Origin: Anastrepha obliqua
Lineage: Eukaryota; Arthropoda; Insecta; Diptera; Tephritidae
Assembly: GCF_027943255.1 (NCBI RefSeq)
Contig: NC_072896.1
Coordinates: 372,001 to 436,000 of the forward strand
Reading direction: 5' to 3'
Length of the DNA stretch: 64,000 bases
Of this stretch, positions 1 through 12,949 are shown in pieces. How positions within the stretch are numbered: position 1 is the stretch's first letter; each line of letters opens with the position of its first letter. The translations under genes were made by a program, and so were the position numbers. The notes below the pieces were generated by a model that was given only the letters and a program-made list of their open reading frames with translations, searched no databases and was not told where the DNA came from.

Positions 1-3
1 CCC

Positions 4-560
4 TATGATCAAAAAGTACCGGGAAGGTGATGTTGTTCTTCGATTGCCAAGGCGTAGTGTCCCACGAGTACCTTCCATCGGGTCAGACAGTCAATAGAGA
101 ATATTATTTATCCGTTTTGAAGCGTTTGAGAGCTGTTGTATGTCCCATACTGCCGGAAATATGGGCAAACAATTATTGGATTTGGATTTTGCATGATGAA
201 AACGGCCAACGCACCAAGCGCAAATTGTGCTGAATTATTTGATCAAGTAAATACCATCGTGTAAGCAGCGTATTCACCTGATATGGAACCGTGCGAATTC
301 TTTTTGTTTCCCAAGTTGAAGTTACCACTTCGTGGAAATAGATTTCAGTCGATAGATCTTCTCCTTCAAAGAGAATGCGACGAAGAAGCTGAAGATCATC
401 CCTTCGTCGGCCTACCAGGGGTGCATGGAGGACTGGATTAAACGTTGGCACATGTGTGTTTCTTCAGACGGGTCATATTTTGAAGGAGATAAAATAAATT
501 TGCCTGAAATTTATCTCGGTTTTTTTTTTATTTAAACATTCCCGGTACTTTCTGATCGTA
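4..560 (+). mobile_element. Internally deleted mariner (mellifera-type) element
   Basis: Both inverted ends are visible: TGATCAAAAAGTACCGGGAA at 6-25, and its near-perfect inverse ending at 558. Each is bordered by a TA dinucleotide (4-5 and 559-560), the usual mariner target duplication. Between them lies only the C-terminal half of a mariner transposase. It starts near residue pattern LFFDCQGVVSHEYLPSGQ, continues through an HDENGQ block that matches the second catalytic Asp region, then in other frames SPDMEPCEFFLFPKLKLP and a C-terminal GCMEDWIKRWHMC-like stretch. The frame is broken after about position 233. The third catalytic position of the DD34D triad reads Glu (PCEFF) instead of Asp. 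The N-terminal helix-turn-helix half is missing, so the copy is dead. Whether it could be mobilised in trans cannot be judged from the sequence. Confidence 0.88.
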
Positions 561-1988
561 AGGTATTTAACGAATAACTTAGAATAAAAATATTTTGATA
601 ATGCCATCTCTTTTGGTATACCTGGGAACTATAATGTTGACTTTTTTCATGAATGGCATTGTGCACTCTTACCAAAATGCCTCAAATTGAATGATTACCT
701 AAAAAATATAGCAATCTGGCCAAAACACATGTCCTTTATTTATTCAACAGATATCTTTTAACCTGAGTAATTCATCACTTAATTTCCTAGATTAGCCTAC
801 AAACAAACCTTCCAGAGAGTAGGCCGCAGGTAGCCGAAGGGAAACCTACCGTTTCTTTGATTTATAGGGAGATTACTACGCTGGTCTACTCATCAGCCTT
901 TCGAGAAGCAAACCAAATTAAATCTAGCTCTAAATAATATTGTTGGGTGCATATATTTTTCGGAAATATTATTGTCTTAAACATAAAATTTAATATTAAC
1001 GGCCTCAGGATTACTACTTTTAGTGCTATCAAACTATATATATATGCACATACTTATATTCATACACATAAATATTGATAAATTTGTGAATGGGATGTAT
1101 TTTCCCCACAAAAGTGTAGAGTATGTTTTGTTATACCTCCCTGTACATGGAAGCATTTATTGAAATAAATTGAAATTGAAAGGTATTGAAATTTCCGTTT
1201 CCTTTTCACGTGCCTTTCCAGATGTGGCAATCACTTTCAACAAAAGCACTGACGTGATCAATTTACCAGCAGCTCTTTGAATACTAATATACTCGTACTA
1301 GTATGTCCATTTGCGTACAGAAGATATGGTCTGGGCCTAGATAAAGTTATGTATGTATGTACATATAATAGGAGCATGAGACTGCATATTTTTTAATGTG
1401 TGTGAACGTAACCACGGCATGCAATTCAGACATCAGTGATAGTTTTCCGGCATAAATGTACTGATTGACATTTGAAACGGAATTAAAGCGTCTAGCATTC
1501 AAGGTGTTTGGTCGCCTCAAGTGCGCTATCGTCGTGCTATTCAGTGGGAGCTATCCCGTATCCTTTTCTCTTTTTCGATTAGCTAAAGACGTTGCTTTAA
1601 CTGATTTAAACTGATTTATTTGTATATATAAATTTAATAAAATGGTCAATGGTAGGCTAACTCCCAGTGGTGTTATTAAACTATTTTTGATTCCTACAAA
1701 TTGTTGCGTTACGTAAAGATAAATGAGTAAATCTCTAACTCCATGCCATGCCAAATGCCACTATCTCACCACAAAATGGTACTACAACCAGCCAATATGT
1801 ATTGGGTTTTCACTATTTCCACTAACTAACTAAACGACTGCATTCGTATTATGCGTGCAAACTGTCAGAGCAACATTCTTCACTCCACAATGAATGCATC
1901 ATCACACCTCCTACTATTACACATAATACCTCTACTCTGAAAACAATATTAAATAATAATAATCTACATTTATTTCGTTTTTTTGCAT
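561..1988. other. AT-rich intergenic DNA, nothing recognised
   Basis: No coding signal, RNA gene or recognisable repeat was found. It contains short TA and TATG simple-sequence runs near 1036-1060 and 1350-1370. Confidence 0.5.
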
Positions 1989-2347
1989 CTTAAAGTACAT
2001 TATATATATGGTATATATATAATATAATTGGCGCGTACTGCCTTTTTGGGTGTTTAGCCGAGCTCCTCCTCCTATTTGAGGCGTGCGTCTTGATGCTGTT
2101 TCACAGATGGAGGAGCCTACAGTTTTTAGGCCGACTCCGAACGCCAGATATTTTTTTATGAGGAGCTTTTTCATGGCAGAAATACACTCGGAGGTTTGTC
2201 ATTGCCTGCCGAGGGGCGACCGCTATTAGAAAAAACTTTTTTCTTCATTTTGGTCGTTCACCGAGATTCGAACCTACGTGCTCTCTCTGACTTCCGAATG
2301 GTAGTCACGCACCAACCCATTTGGCTACGGCGGCCGCCCTTAAAGTA
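1989..2347 (-). repeat. tRNA-derived SINE, full-length copy with TSD
   Basis: Read on the minus strand, the element begins with GGGCGGCCGCCGTAGCC and a tRNA-like head: an A-box-like TAGCCGAAT/GGG motif, then a B-box GGTTCGAATCTC. A body of about 200 bp follows, then the end GCGCGCCAATTATAT and a TA-rich tail. It is flanked by the 9-bp direct repeat CTTAAAGTA at 1989-1997 and 2339-2347, a target-site duplication. The same element recurs many times in this window. The apparent reading frames inside it (for example plus-strand 2196-2444) are shadows of the repeat and not genes. Confidence 0.88.
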
Positions 2348-3521
2348 TCATATATTAGTAAAGAAAAATATGTCAAGAACGCACAGTATCTGCTCGCTCC
2401 ACCATCAGACTCACCTGTCTCTCATATTAACTCCGCTTTGTTGATAGACTTGGCGTGCAGTACTAGCATTAATAATTTATGTCTGGGTACTACTACTTTT
2501 TATTTCGAATAACTACATCCCTGTATTAAGGGATGTTTAAGCCAAACTCCAGTCAAATAAAAACTGGTGATAAAGGTATAACCCGATCCCACGGATTATT
2601 ACCACCTTACGCGAATATACTTCATGCAGAGTTGTAGAGTTGCAAATTACTCAAATATTCTTAGAAGACCCTTCTCCATCAAATGGCCAACGTATGATCA
2701 TCAACATAAGGAAATAAACCCTCTTAGTGTTGCTATCGCACTGTGTGCGTGGAGGGCAGCCGCACTCAAAAATCTGTCATTGGTGTTTCATGCCCGGCTA
2801 TTCCGTCACGCACCAACCCATTCGGCCAAAAAAAAAATAATCGAAACTCTGAAGAACTTAAATATATGCGCAAGTAACAATAATTTATTCAATTTGTATT
2901 TCTTCGTTTGTCGCAGTTGCAGTAACATATCACCATAAACGATTCATTGTGCCCTGACATCCATTGATACTAAAATTCTTGTAATACTGAAAAATTAAAA
3001 AGCCATTCAAGAAATAAGATTTCCCATCTGACTGGGCTCGAACCGAGCAAACTTAAAACGAAAATATGTCCGCTTAACCGTAGTATTTAATAAAATTAAC
3101 AGTCAGTTTGCGGCTTTTTATTTCTATTAACAATTTTTTGTTCTCTTCTCTTGTTGGTTTTGATCTTTTTCTACCAAAATTAGTGTTTTTCTTCTTAATA
3201 GACTGTGAGTTTTCATTCAGAGGTTCCATCAGAGAATTTAAAATTTACCTGGTGTACGGTTACTTTATATAATTTCTTGTTAATAACCGGTTGTTAGTAG
3301 TAGAAGTTTAAGCGAAAACTTTTTTTTAAATTTTAAGAAGAAATCTTGTCATACTGCTGAGAAAGGTGCTACTTCATTACCTTGAAGAAACCGCTGGTAA
3401 AGTATTAGATAAAAGGTTAAATAAAATAGCTGCAAAAGGGGTCTTCTCGATCAGATAAGTCTTTCTGTCCAGATACTCTACTAAAATTTCGTTGAAGTAA
3501 CCTTTAAAATAAAAAATAAAT
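2348..3521. other. AT-rich spacer with SINE-head scrap and a tRNA-like scrap
   Basis: Most of it is featureless. At 2797-2828 there is a fragment of the minus-strand SINE head (CACGCACCAACCCATTCGGCC). At 3020-3095, read on the minus strand, there is another tRNA-like block with a B-box-like GGTTCGAGCCC preceded by CTACGGTTAAGCGG. It does not fold into a full cloverleaf, so it is probably a decayed head of a different SINE and not a tRNA gene. Confidence 0.35.
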
Positions 3522-3832
3522 AAATAATTGGCGCGTACACTTCTGTTAGGTGTTTGGCCGAGCTCCTCCTCCTATTTGTGGTGTGCGTCTTGATGTTGTT
3601 CCACAAATGGAGGGACCTACAGTTTCAAGCCGACTCCGAACGGCAGATATTTTTATGAGGAGCTTTTTCATGGCAGAAATACACTCGGAGGTTTGCCATT
3701 GCCTGCCGAGGGGCGACCGCTATTAGAAAAATGTTTTTATTAATTTTGCTTTCACCGAGATTCGAACCAACGACCTCTCAGTGAATTCCGAATGGTGATC
3801 ACGCACCAACCCATTCGGCTACGGCGGCCGCC
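3522..3832 (-). repeat. tRNA-derived SINE, full-length copy
   Basis: Same family as the copy at 1989-2347, in the same orientation. The 3' end (AATTGGCGCGTAC on the plus strand) follows an A/T tail (AAATAAATAAATAA) and the tRNA-like head ends at GGCTACGGCGGCCGCCC. The B box reads GGTTCGAATCTC on the minus strand. A possible short target duplication (ACCTTTA) flanks it but is too short to be sure of. Confidence 0.85.
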
Positions 3833-5003
3833 CTTTACCTTTAGCCAGAACTAATTTTCACAATTCACTACATTTATTAAAATACATCCTTCATTTTTTC
3901 TTCAAACACTTTAGGTTTTATTTATTGAGTTTTCAGTGTTCTCAGCAATAGAATAAATTGTTAAATTGTCAGGATACTCATACATAATTCATGGTTCGTA
4001 TATATAGTATATATGAATATATTATATACCTACATAAGTACTTCCTCGACTTAACCACTTCTAAATTTTATATTTTTGCAGCTTTCACTTAAAAATCTCT
4101 GCCCATTTATGCAGTTAGGTATCGTATATGTATTTCTCTGTAGTAATTGCATTGATTTATGGATGGGAATTTTGGTATTAGTGGTCTGTAGGTTGACATT
4201 GGAATTTTTTTTAGTCAGTACTTTCAATGAATTTTCTAATTGGTACAATAATGCATAATATTTAATATATTTACGTAAGTAATCAAATTCACTCGGTAAT
4301 ACTTGCGGTTTTCTACTTTTCTTAAATTTTCGCGAATATCGAATTCAAATGCGTAAATCATATAGCTCCCTGATAAGAAAAAATACACAACGATTTAATT
4401 TTTATTCTTAGGAGCCTCTTGCGTCGTCTCTACATCAAACATTCGTTTTTGCCCGTTTTCTCTAATTACATATAATATATAAATGCGATACTTTGAATTT
4501 ATTTTCAGTACAGTTGAAACTCCAACTAATTTAAGTATAGTGGTTCTTTAGTCATTTTCATGTAATTTTATAAATATGTACACCGTCATTCATAAAAACT
4601 GAAATTGTTTTTAATATAGTTTATAAATCGAAAATTGTTATGGAACTTTCGTTTTGTAGAGTATTCAAAATTTATTTCAGCTTTCATGAATAGAAGGGTT
4701 AGTTTTTCGCTATTTCTAATAATTTTTCTATGCATCAATAAATATTATACACAACACAAGTGATAGTGAGTGACAGATAGTTTAATAGATAGCTTTACTT
4801 TTATTTGATCTTAAAATACCTTTTTTCTTGCTTGCGCATAAGAAGTTAGATATTACATTTACATTAATTTTCTTAATTCCATTATAATATACTACTAATT
4901 CATCTAATTGGTATACGAAAGCACTTGCACTAAAATGGAATGGAATTGTATTTAAATGAAAAATTTAAGGTATTCAAATATGATTTTTCGAGTTATAAGG
5001 TGC
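3833..5003. other. AT-rich intergenic DNA, nothing recognised
   Basis: No coding potential beyond short chance frames and no repeat match to the rest of the window. TA simple sequence lies near 4000-4030. Confidence 0.45.
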
Positions 5004-5791
5004 CTCAAACGCTTAATCACAACTCAGCGTTCAACATTAAAACAGATTTTCGAAACGATAAATTAATTTTAGCTCGAAAAATGCACGTTTTTCATTTGTT
5101 TATAGTCTACTCAATTTAATCACACATAAAAAATTATATTTCAATTCAACATTTTTATACTGGGAAATAAAAATAAACAAATTCGCGGAATTCATGTCAA
5201 AAAGAAAAATCATACATGACGAGGATGCGCGCGATCGATATACGCATCAAATTTCATAAAAAGTGCTACAGTTTTTAGTTTGCTACAAGTTTTGATGTGA
5301 TAAAAATGGTTCTTCCACAGTGGCTCCATCATGAAAATTGGCAGCTAAAGAAATACGCCGGCTGATTGTTAAATTGCATGAAGAAGGAAAAACTTTTAGA
5401 GAAATTGGCAAATTAATGCGCAGGACTCATTCTACAGCACAGTGCATAATTAGAGAACACAAAAGTGACTCCTAAATTTCAAATAAAAGGCGCCTAAGTT
5501 AATTTAATGATCGCTCAGAACTCATTGTTTTAAAGGAAGTTAAAAAACTCCCTTTGTACCAGCCGTAGAACTTAATAAAATGAAGACAGACACATGTTAA
5601 TCTTGGTCGATTCCAAGACATTTAAATGCGGGAATAGACCGCGACTATTCGTTTGGACATAAATTCTATGATTTCTTTTATGTCCCAGTATAAAAATCTT
5701 GAAATATGCCTTTTTCGAAAATTAATTTATTTACAATTCCGAAATTCTTTTTTAAAGTTGAACAGTGGGTATATACGATTGAGCGTTTGAG
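5004..5791 (+). mobile_element. Tc1-like element, deletion derivative with long inverted repeats
   Basis: Long, diverged inverted repeats enclose the block. The outer part is CTCAAACGCTTAATC at 5004 and its inverse ending at 5791 (GATTGAGCGTTTGAG). There are further matched patches (GTTCAAC..TTAAAA, ATAAATTAATTTT) and an inner conserved ATTTTTATACTGGGA facing TCCCAGTATAAAAAT near 5150 and 5690. Inside, around 5310-5600, the plus strand encodes a recognisable Tc1-type N-terminal helix-turn-helix (RRLIVKLHEEGKTFREIGK, then a HSTAQCIIREH-like block) followed by a stop and frame breaks. The catalytic domain is missing. This fits a dead, internally deleted Tc1-superfamily copy with TIRs of roughly 200 bp. 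The exact outer border could be a few bases further out, where TA dinucleotides occur. Confidence 0.75.
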
Positions 5792-8700
5792 TCGTCATAT
5801 ATATTTTTGTATGTATTTAATAATAATAAATCGTTCTTATAATTATGCTTAATATATTCGAGTGCTTCGATTTCGATACACAAAAATGTTGACTGAAATT
5901 AAATAATTATGTCTTCATACATTGATAGCTACCATCTACTACAATAAATAATTCCTGCACCATTAACTGGTTTAAGAAAGACAAATTAAGCTACTGATCA
6001 CAATTCTTGTAATGAATTTCGTGTTTCGCCTTGCAAAGATTTTACCACAATTAAACAATGGATTAAATTCATAAAAATAGTGAATTGTTGCAATTCAAAG
6101 TAGAAGATTACCATACAAAAGCCACACATCTTGAAAATAAAATTTCCTATCAAGGTGTGTGCAGCCTACGTCATGGCTGTCAATTCAAATAACTTTAACA
6201 GTCCAACGAGTGGTTTATGCATGACTAGGGCACGGGTTGGACTAGGCCACGTAGAGGAAACTCTGAACGCTTGAATTCAGATGGCATTTTGGTGGGAATT
6301 TATCATTGAGAATTGTGGCTTCAATAATGTTGGGCAACAGCTTTTATAGCATGCATTACCATAAAAACAAGCCATCTAACAATACCAAATAAACTTATAA
6401 GCCGTCCCTGGCATATATGCAGCAAAACACAAAAATTTCATCCAAAACACCAAATTGTATAGGAAACAAATAACAAAATATAGGTATAGGAAATTATAAC
6501 GGACAAACAGACAAACAAACATTAATTTTTATACATTACATTTCACAGTAACGCTGCTAAAGAAATACCATCCAGCGTAGTTCTGCCAATGCGAACAGGC
6601 CCATTGAATTCCTATTAACCGCAAGAGTTATTTATTTCCTAAATAACAAAAATTTATTGAGGAATTTTATTGTAACTGAAACTGCGTTTCATTTACACAT
6701 AAACTTTTCCATTTTACCCAAGAAAAACCGAATACATTCGTGTAGCTACCAAACATCCCCACAAATATGGCGTGGCTCTTACTTGAATGGCATTTGGATG
6801 AAGATTAAACTAATATTATGCATATTTTTGCTCACCTTAAGGGTTTTTAATATTGAGATTTTTTTTAATTTATTGAATTGAAGTAATTGAATTAGTTAAA
6901 TTGAAGTAATACTTTCATACAGCGGAATAATATTTGCAAATAATTGATTCAGCCTCAAATACAATTTGCAATTATTTCGATTTTTTCTAATGCTACTCGT
7001 ATTATTAATTAAATTTTTTAGCCATAAGATACCAAATATATGTATGTTTGTGTTCCGTATCCATACTAAGAGAGTATTCCGGAATATGGTAATATCTTGC
7101 AAGTTATATATGTAGATATTAAATATAACTACATACATATTTTTGCTTATTTTAAATGCGCATATTTGTATGGGATATCAATTAAATATATATAAACACC
7201 CATTATATTATAAATCTTTAAACATATAAAAACATGTAGTTCACATACATATAAATTGAATTTAGTGTTAAGGTTTTTTATCTTGTCATACTAAACATAA
7301 ATTATTTTCTTATAACTAAATTCATTGATTTTTAGTTATTGGAAATGGGATAATAACACAAAGTGCCAAAGCGATGCAGTCGCCAATATTTCAGAATTTA
7401 CTAATCTGAGACGTGAACGACAAATATTGTGTCTTATACAGCGAATAATAGTTCTTTGATGCAATTTCAAATAACTAATTAATAAATAGTTCGACTTCGC
7501 CTCATTTTTCCAATGGCTATTTTACACTTTGAGTGCTGCTTCTTTCTTTCCCAGTGGACTTGTCAGTACTAATCTCATTGTTACGCTATTGCTTTCCTTT
7601 GGACATATTTTTGTCGAAATATAAAGTACATGATTTAGCACCACTTCGTAATAGATTACACCGTGCGACAGTAAAAGTTTTGAAAGAAAAATTGCATATG
7701 CACGTTTCAGTTTTTTTAACGGACTTTAAAAAATTAAAAACTTTTTTAAATACTTACGCCTAGTCTCTGATATGAGTATGGATATCAAACGAACGAGGAT
7801 ATCAAACGAACGACACATAAGGTCTTTTGAAAAACTTTCCCCTAACTGTCTTTGAAGCTGTTGCTGTTTTAATAGTTGAATTTTCCTCCTTAATGAAATT
7901 TTAAAGTTCTTCAAAAAATTTAATCTATGAGAAAAGGAAATACTGAGTACGTACCATTACTACATAAAATCTGTAGTTTCACGTGCATATGAAATTTTTC
8001 CAGGTTTTCCTAACACGGTGTTATACATAACCATTTCCAATGATATATTATATTTGATTATTTCAAAGATGATGAAACTAACTTTTATTTATCAACGCTT
8101 CGTTTTGTTTTGTAAATATACAACCTTTTTCGAATTTAGATTTTTTTCAGATCATTTTTTTCTCATACAATAATTAAAGTAATCTCGTTGCAGCTATATG
8201 AGAGCAAATATGTAGTTGATATTTTGTCATAAGCTGGATGCAGAAAATATTGACAACTATTTCTCAAATAATTTAATGTTTTAAGCCATTATGCGATAAT
8301 TCCAAAATGATTTTAAATTAAGCAAAGAATTTGCAAATTCAAACAGTTCGAATATGGAATTTAATTTTGTAGATTAAGGACCCCTATATCAATGTCTGAT
8401 TAAGCACTTAAGTCCATAATAAGTAGATGGACAAAAAGTGTTTTCCCATTGTCTGGTTGACAAATATCTCGCGGTTAAATTCCGATCAAATTTTTCAGTA
8501 GATTAGCTGCCGGTTAGCTGCTAACCAAAACAAAATCTAGCAGCTGATAGTCGTAAAAAAATTAATACATCTAATTTTGTTTTGCTATCTAATTCGCATG
8601 TTTACATAGATTTTTTATTAAATATAGAGCAAAGGATTTGTTGATTATTATATCTAATTTATGTGGAATAAGTGTGAATAACTAAGACTTATTAGGGCCG

Positions 8701-9333
8701 GTTTTTCTGTGGGGTAGTGAATTTTTAAACTGAGTTTAACCCTGCAAGATTGAACATTTAAACTGGAAAGCAGTGTTAGATTTGCACTGAAAAATTAACG
8801 CTTGTAGAGTTTATTAAAATGCCTTCTCGCTTTTCCTCTCGAGAAACCGCGTCCGTACTCTTATTTTTTATAGCATTGGCATAGCGATCATCCATTGCTA
8901 TCAATAATACTCGTATTATCATTCAACAACAAATTTCATAACCGATTCTTTTGTTAATATCTTCTTTTATTATTTAATATTAATTAACACAGCGTATCCG
9001 TGCAAGATAATTCGTAAATGGTACTTGCACGAGTTTTGTTTTTTCAATTTGGTTTTTTAAATGTCAAAGTTTTAAACAAAACAAAACTGTAAACATAACG
9101 AAAACAAACATATCACTTCGACACTCATATCACCTAATCGCAAGAAAAAAAGATAAATCAGCTACTCAGTAACTTAACCTTCGATGATACAGATAAGCAC
9201 GCAAATCTGCAAATCTAAAAGCTCAGTTAGTCCATAAGTAACTGGATTTACACAACTCAATTTAACTTAATAGTTTCCCAATTTGTTATATGAAACGCCG
9301 TGTGCTATTTGTGAGCTGTGTGTAATTATTCTT
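5792..9333. other. AT-rich intergenic DNA, nothing recognised
   Basis: Short chance frames only. Microsatellite-like TATA/ATAC runs are present near 7100-7250. A block at 8690-8830 beginning TTAGGGCCGGTTTTTC looks like one end of a DNA element, but no matching second end was found. Confidence 0.4.
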
Positions 9334-9850
9334 GACGTAATTATATATATACATATATATTAGGCCGGGTCGATTTGTGGGGAGGCAAAAAAATCGCCCA
9401 TTTGGGGGACATCAGAATTCATTTTAGAGGTATGGTTCCTTCGGCAAAGTTTCTTATTTTGATCCAGAGAATATTATTTTCACAGAGCAATGAGCGATTT
9501 TTAATCGACCCGCCCTAATATATATAAATGGCGCGTACATCCTTTTTAGGTGTTTGGCCGAGCTCCTCCTCCTATTTGTGGCGTGTGACTTGATGTTGTT
9601 CCAGAAATGGAGGAGGTGGATCTGCACTTTCAAGCCGTCTCCGAACGGCAGATATTTTTATGAGGAGCTTTTTCATGGCAGAAATACATTCGGAGGTTTG
9701 CCATTGCCTGCCGAGGGGCGACCGCTATTACAAAAATATTGTATTTTTATTCATTTTGGTGTTTCACCGAGATGCGAACTAACGTTCTCTCTGAATTCCG
9801 AATGGTAGTCACGCACCAACCCATTCGGCTACCGCGGCCGACGTAATTAT
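9334..9850 (-). repeat. tRNA-derived SINE whose TA tail was split by a MITE
   Basis: The SINE body and head occupy 9525-9839 on the minus strand. The 11-bp direct repeat GACGTAATTAT occurs at 9334-9344 and 9840-9850, but the left copy is separated from the SINE body by an extra 159 bp (the nested element at 9360-9518). The TA-rich SINE tail appears on both sides of that insertion (9345-9359 and 9519-9527). The SINE therefore landed first, and a DNA element then inserted in its tail. The head A-box region is slightly altered (CTACCGCGGCC). Confidence 0.85.
9360..9518. mobile_element. Short MITE nested in SINE tail
   Basis: A 159-bp block with inverted ends: TTAGGCCGGGTCGATT at 9360 and, inverted, TTAGGGCGGGTCGATT ending at 9518 (15 of 16 match). 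It carries no coding sequence and is surrounded by TA repeats, so a TA target duplication is likely but cannot be separated from the host TA tract. The superfamily is not determinable from the ends alone; a TA target would fit Tc1/mariner. Confidence 0.75.
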
Positions 9851-12800
9851 TATGTAATTATTCTAAGTGTAACTTAGGAAACTGAAGAGCACATACGAAG
9901 CGTACTGTCAAATAGCTGCAATAGAGGATATAAAACCAAATATTTCGAAACTTAATTTAATTATTATTAATTAATTTAATAATTAAAAATTAGCAGAATC
10001 GACTCAAAATATGTTGTTGTGCGGCTATGGGCTTTCCGCTCTTGTAGAACAACAATGTTCCCGGAGATGGTTGGCATTGGGACAAAGATATGCCAGAGAG
10101 ATGCGACAACTCAATGCTCCATCAGGAAGTTGTGCGTCGGCAGAGCGTTTGGCCAATGACGGAATCAAGGAACATTCAGAGTACTTTAACAAAAATGTGG
10201 CAATTTAGAGACCAAATATATTGAAATTTTTGTTGATTAACAAAAATCACTTCAAATACGTCAACAAGGATATTCAAAGAGGAATACCTAAAAAAATTAA
10301 GTACCAAGAATTAAGTTGACGTGCTGAGTAATCGTAGCAAATTTCTTAAGTTAATTTAAATAAAATTAAGTCTAGACTAACTGGGCTTTAAACTGATGTG
10401 CAGTTTTCGTAGATTCACAATGAGTTTTTTCTGATTTATTTTCTTAAATATTCACAACGATCGAACTAACCCGATGTCAGCTCAGCAGGTCTTGGGGAAA
10501 CTAGAATTGCCACCTCAAGCCATCAATTGGTTAAGTTACTGCCGGTTAATGGAAATACATATTAACGAACCATTGAGATACAGCCTGCGCGATTGGCATT
10601 ATAAAGTTTTCTAATGTAAGGATACACTGGCATGACATACTTAAATCCACAGCTGCATATTTATAAAGGGAATACAATGTAATATCGATATATATTATTT
10701 ATTTATAAATAGACACTAATACTTTATAAACTCATTTAATGCTACAAGTATTTCAATTTGGATTAGCCCGTTATTACTTGACTTTGTATGAAGTTATCAG
10801 TTTTAATTGTGTTTTTCTCTTAGTGTGTATGCTTCGTAATGAATTATGCCCTATGTTGTTGCATGCAGTGAAGTATTTTGTTTCAATATTTAATTCTTGT
10901 TTTGTAATTGCGGATTTTGTATGCGGTGTAAAAGTACAAAAGTGAACATTCATATTAACAAACTGTCACATTGTTTTTAATTAATTTACCTTAATCACCT
11001 TAGTATTTTATTTTATCATTTGTAAAACTAGGTTTATTTCTTATCGTTCACACTGCCTTCAATATGTCATTAATTTTTTCTTCTTTATTAAAATTAGTAC
11101 TTCTCACTGATCGAGTGCATCGACCGTTCATTATTTATTAATTCAAGATATGCGCTTTTTTGCAATGTTAACGTTGCTTTTCTCTATTCATAAATATTTG
11201 TCTTATTTAAGCTATTTCATGTAAATTATACTCCTTTTATATATGTCAGATTACTTCTTTCATATTAGTAGCTTAACTTTTTTATATTCACTACAAAATA
11301 CTGGCAAACCAAAGTCGAAAAATCAATACTTACGTATTGTAGATTATTGTGCGATTTGTTGTTACTCTTGTTACTCTTTGCTTCGTTATATTTTATTATA
11401 TAATTTACGCCTTACATTTGGGTTTAAAAATAGTTTGTGCTTATTTACACAGAATGTACTCGTGTGTATGCACATAAAATGTTTTTAGTTAGATTTTTGT
11501 GTCCATATTTGCATTATTTAAAAATGTAGATTGTGTTTACTGATTCAGTTTTTATTCCATATTTTTATCTTTGGGCAGATATTAGAGTTTTTTGCTATTA
11601 TTTCATTAATTGATTTTTGGTGTTCATCTTCAATCTTTTCAAAATCGTTATCGTTTCTCTTCAGAAGAAAAACGCTTCCTTGCCACTAAGAGAAAAAATA
11701 TGTATTCAGTCAAGCCGTGATTTTAGTATTTTTAATGTATTTGTAGTGTTAATTTTTGCTCGTTTTGTGCTTAGTTGGTGGAGTGGAAGGATGGAAATTG
11801 CTTGTAAGTATTGAAATAAGTCACTTTTAAAAAAACTCTATTAAATATTATTTATACATATTTGCAGTGCAAGCTAAATTTTCCATTAATATTTACGTTT
11901 ATTTACTTATAGACATTGAGAGTAAGTGTAAAATTCTTTAAGTTGTAAAACGAAAGAGTAAACTATTGGTTAGACTATTCTGAGATCTAGCAAAAAAGAC
12001 TCCAGTAGTTGACACTTTTGTTTTAATTTGTTTGTTCAAATTTCCCTTTCACTAAAATTTACTACTTAGGTTTTTGCAGAAATTTGAATTATTATGTTAA
12101 GATTTTTTTTAATTATCTCTAATTTTTTAAAGTCAAATATTTTTTTATTGCAGTATAGGCTAAAAATGAATCTTTTGAAAAACGTGGAAAAATTGTTGAA
12201 TGCTTCAAGTTGGATGTGAGCAAGTGCAGCTAATTTGTATAGACACTTTGAGAAATGCTTATGAAAAGATTCATAAACCTTTGCCTGTTGGGAAGATCTG
12301 GCTTCCTTTAGAGTTAGCAAATACCTAGCAGGAAAAAACATGCACGCCTTAAGATATACACCCATGGTCCAAATAACAGGTACGCGATCCGGTTTTGACT
12401 AGTTTTGTTGTGTTTTTAATTTCAAAATAGTCGGATTTGGTTCTGGTTAAAAAATGCTTTTATTTTTAATTTAATACCAATTTTATGAAATTTAAACGTG
12501 TGAGATTGCGAATAGATAAACAAACCGATACAAGGCAAAAAGGAAAGGCATATACTCTCGTGAGCAATGAATCATGAATTTTTATTTGAAAATTTCGTAA
12601 GTTAACGAAATTTAATTAACTCATGATAACACACATATAAAATAATTGTTCACGTTCACGCTAAATAATTAGATTTTTAAACGTTGCATTGTGCGCACAT
12701 AATTCACTTTTTCTTTTTACAATATTCGCAAACTTTTTCATGGTAAATCTTTCGTTAATTTTTTATAAAAATATGGTTCACTGCATACTAAACATCTAAT

Positions 12801-12949
12801 AAATCAAAGTTCTGAGCCTTGCACTTTTTTTCCTAAAATGTCTGAAATTTCTCATCAAATTTTTCAACATTTAATCAGAATTTGCAAAAGCAAATGTTTG
12901 GAAGTCTTTCATATGGACGAAAATGTCCAACATCTTAAACAAGAATTTC

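Noticed and set aside
2196..2444. Plus-strand frame with LPAEGRPLLEK, repeated at 9554, 25147 and elsewhere
   Set aside because: The same peptide appears wherever the SINE occurs; it is the SINE body translated and not a gene family.
3020..3095. Possible tRNA gene on the minus strand
   Set aside because: A B-box-like GGTTCGAGCCC exists but the T stem mispairs and no acceptor stem forms; treated as SINE debris.
8690..8830. MITE-like start TTAGGGCCGGTTTTTCTGTG
   Set aside because: No facing inverted end was found within several kb, so an element cannot be delimited.
10011..10208. 65-codon plus-strand frame with balanced composition
   Set aside because: The composition is less biased than its neighbours, but no homologue, splice site or repeat partner could be recognised.
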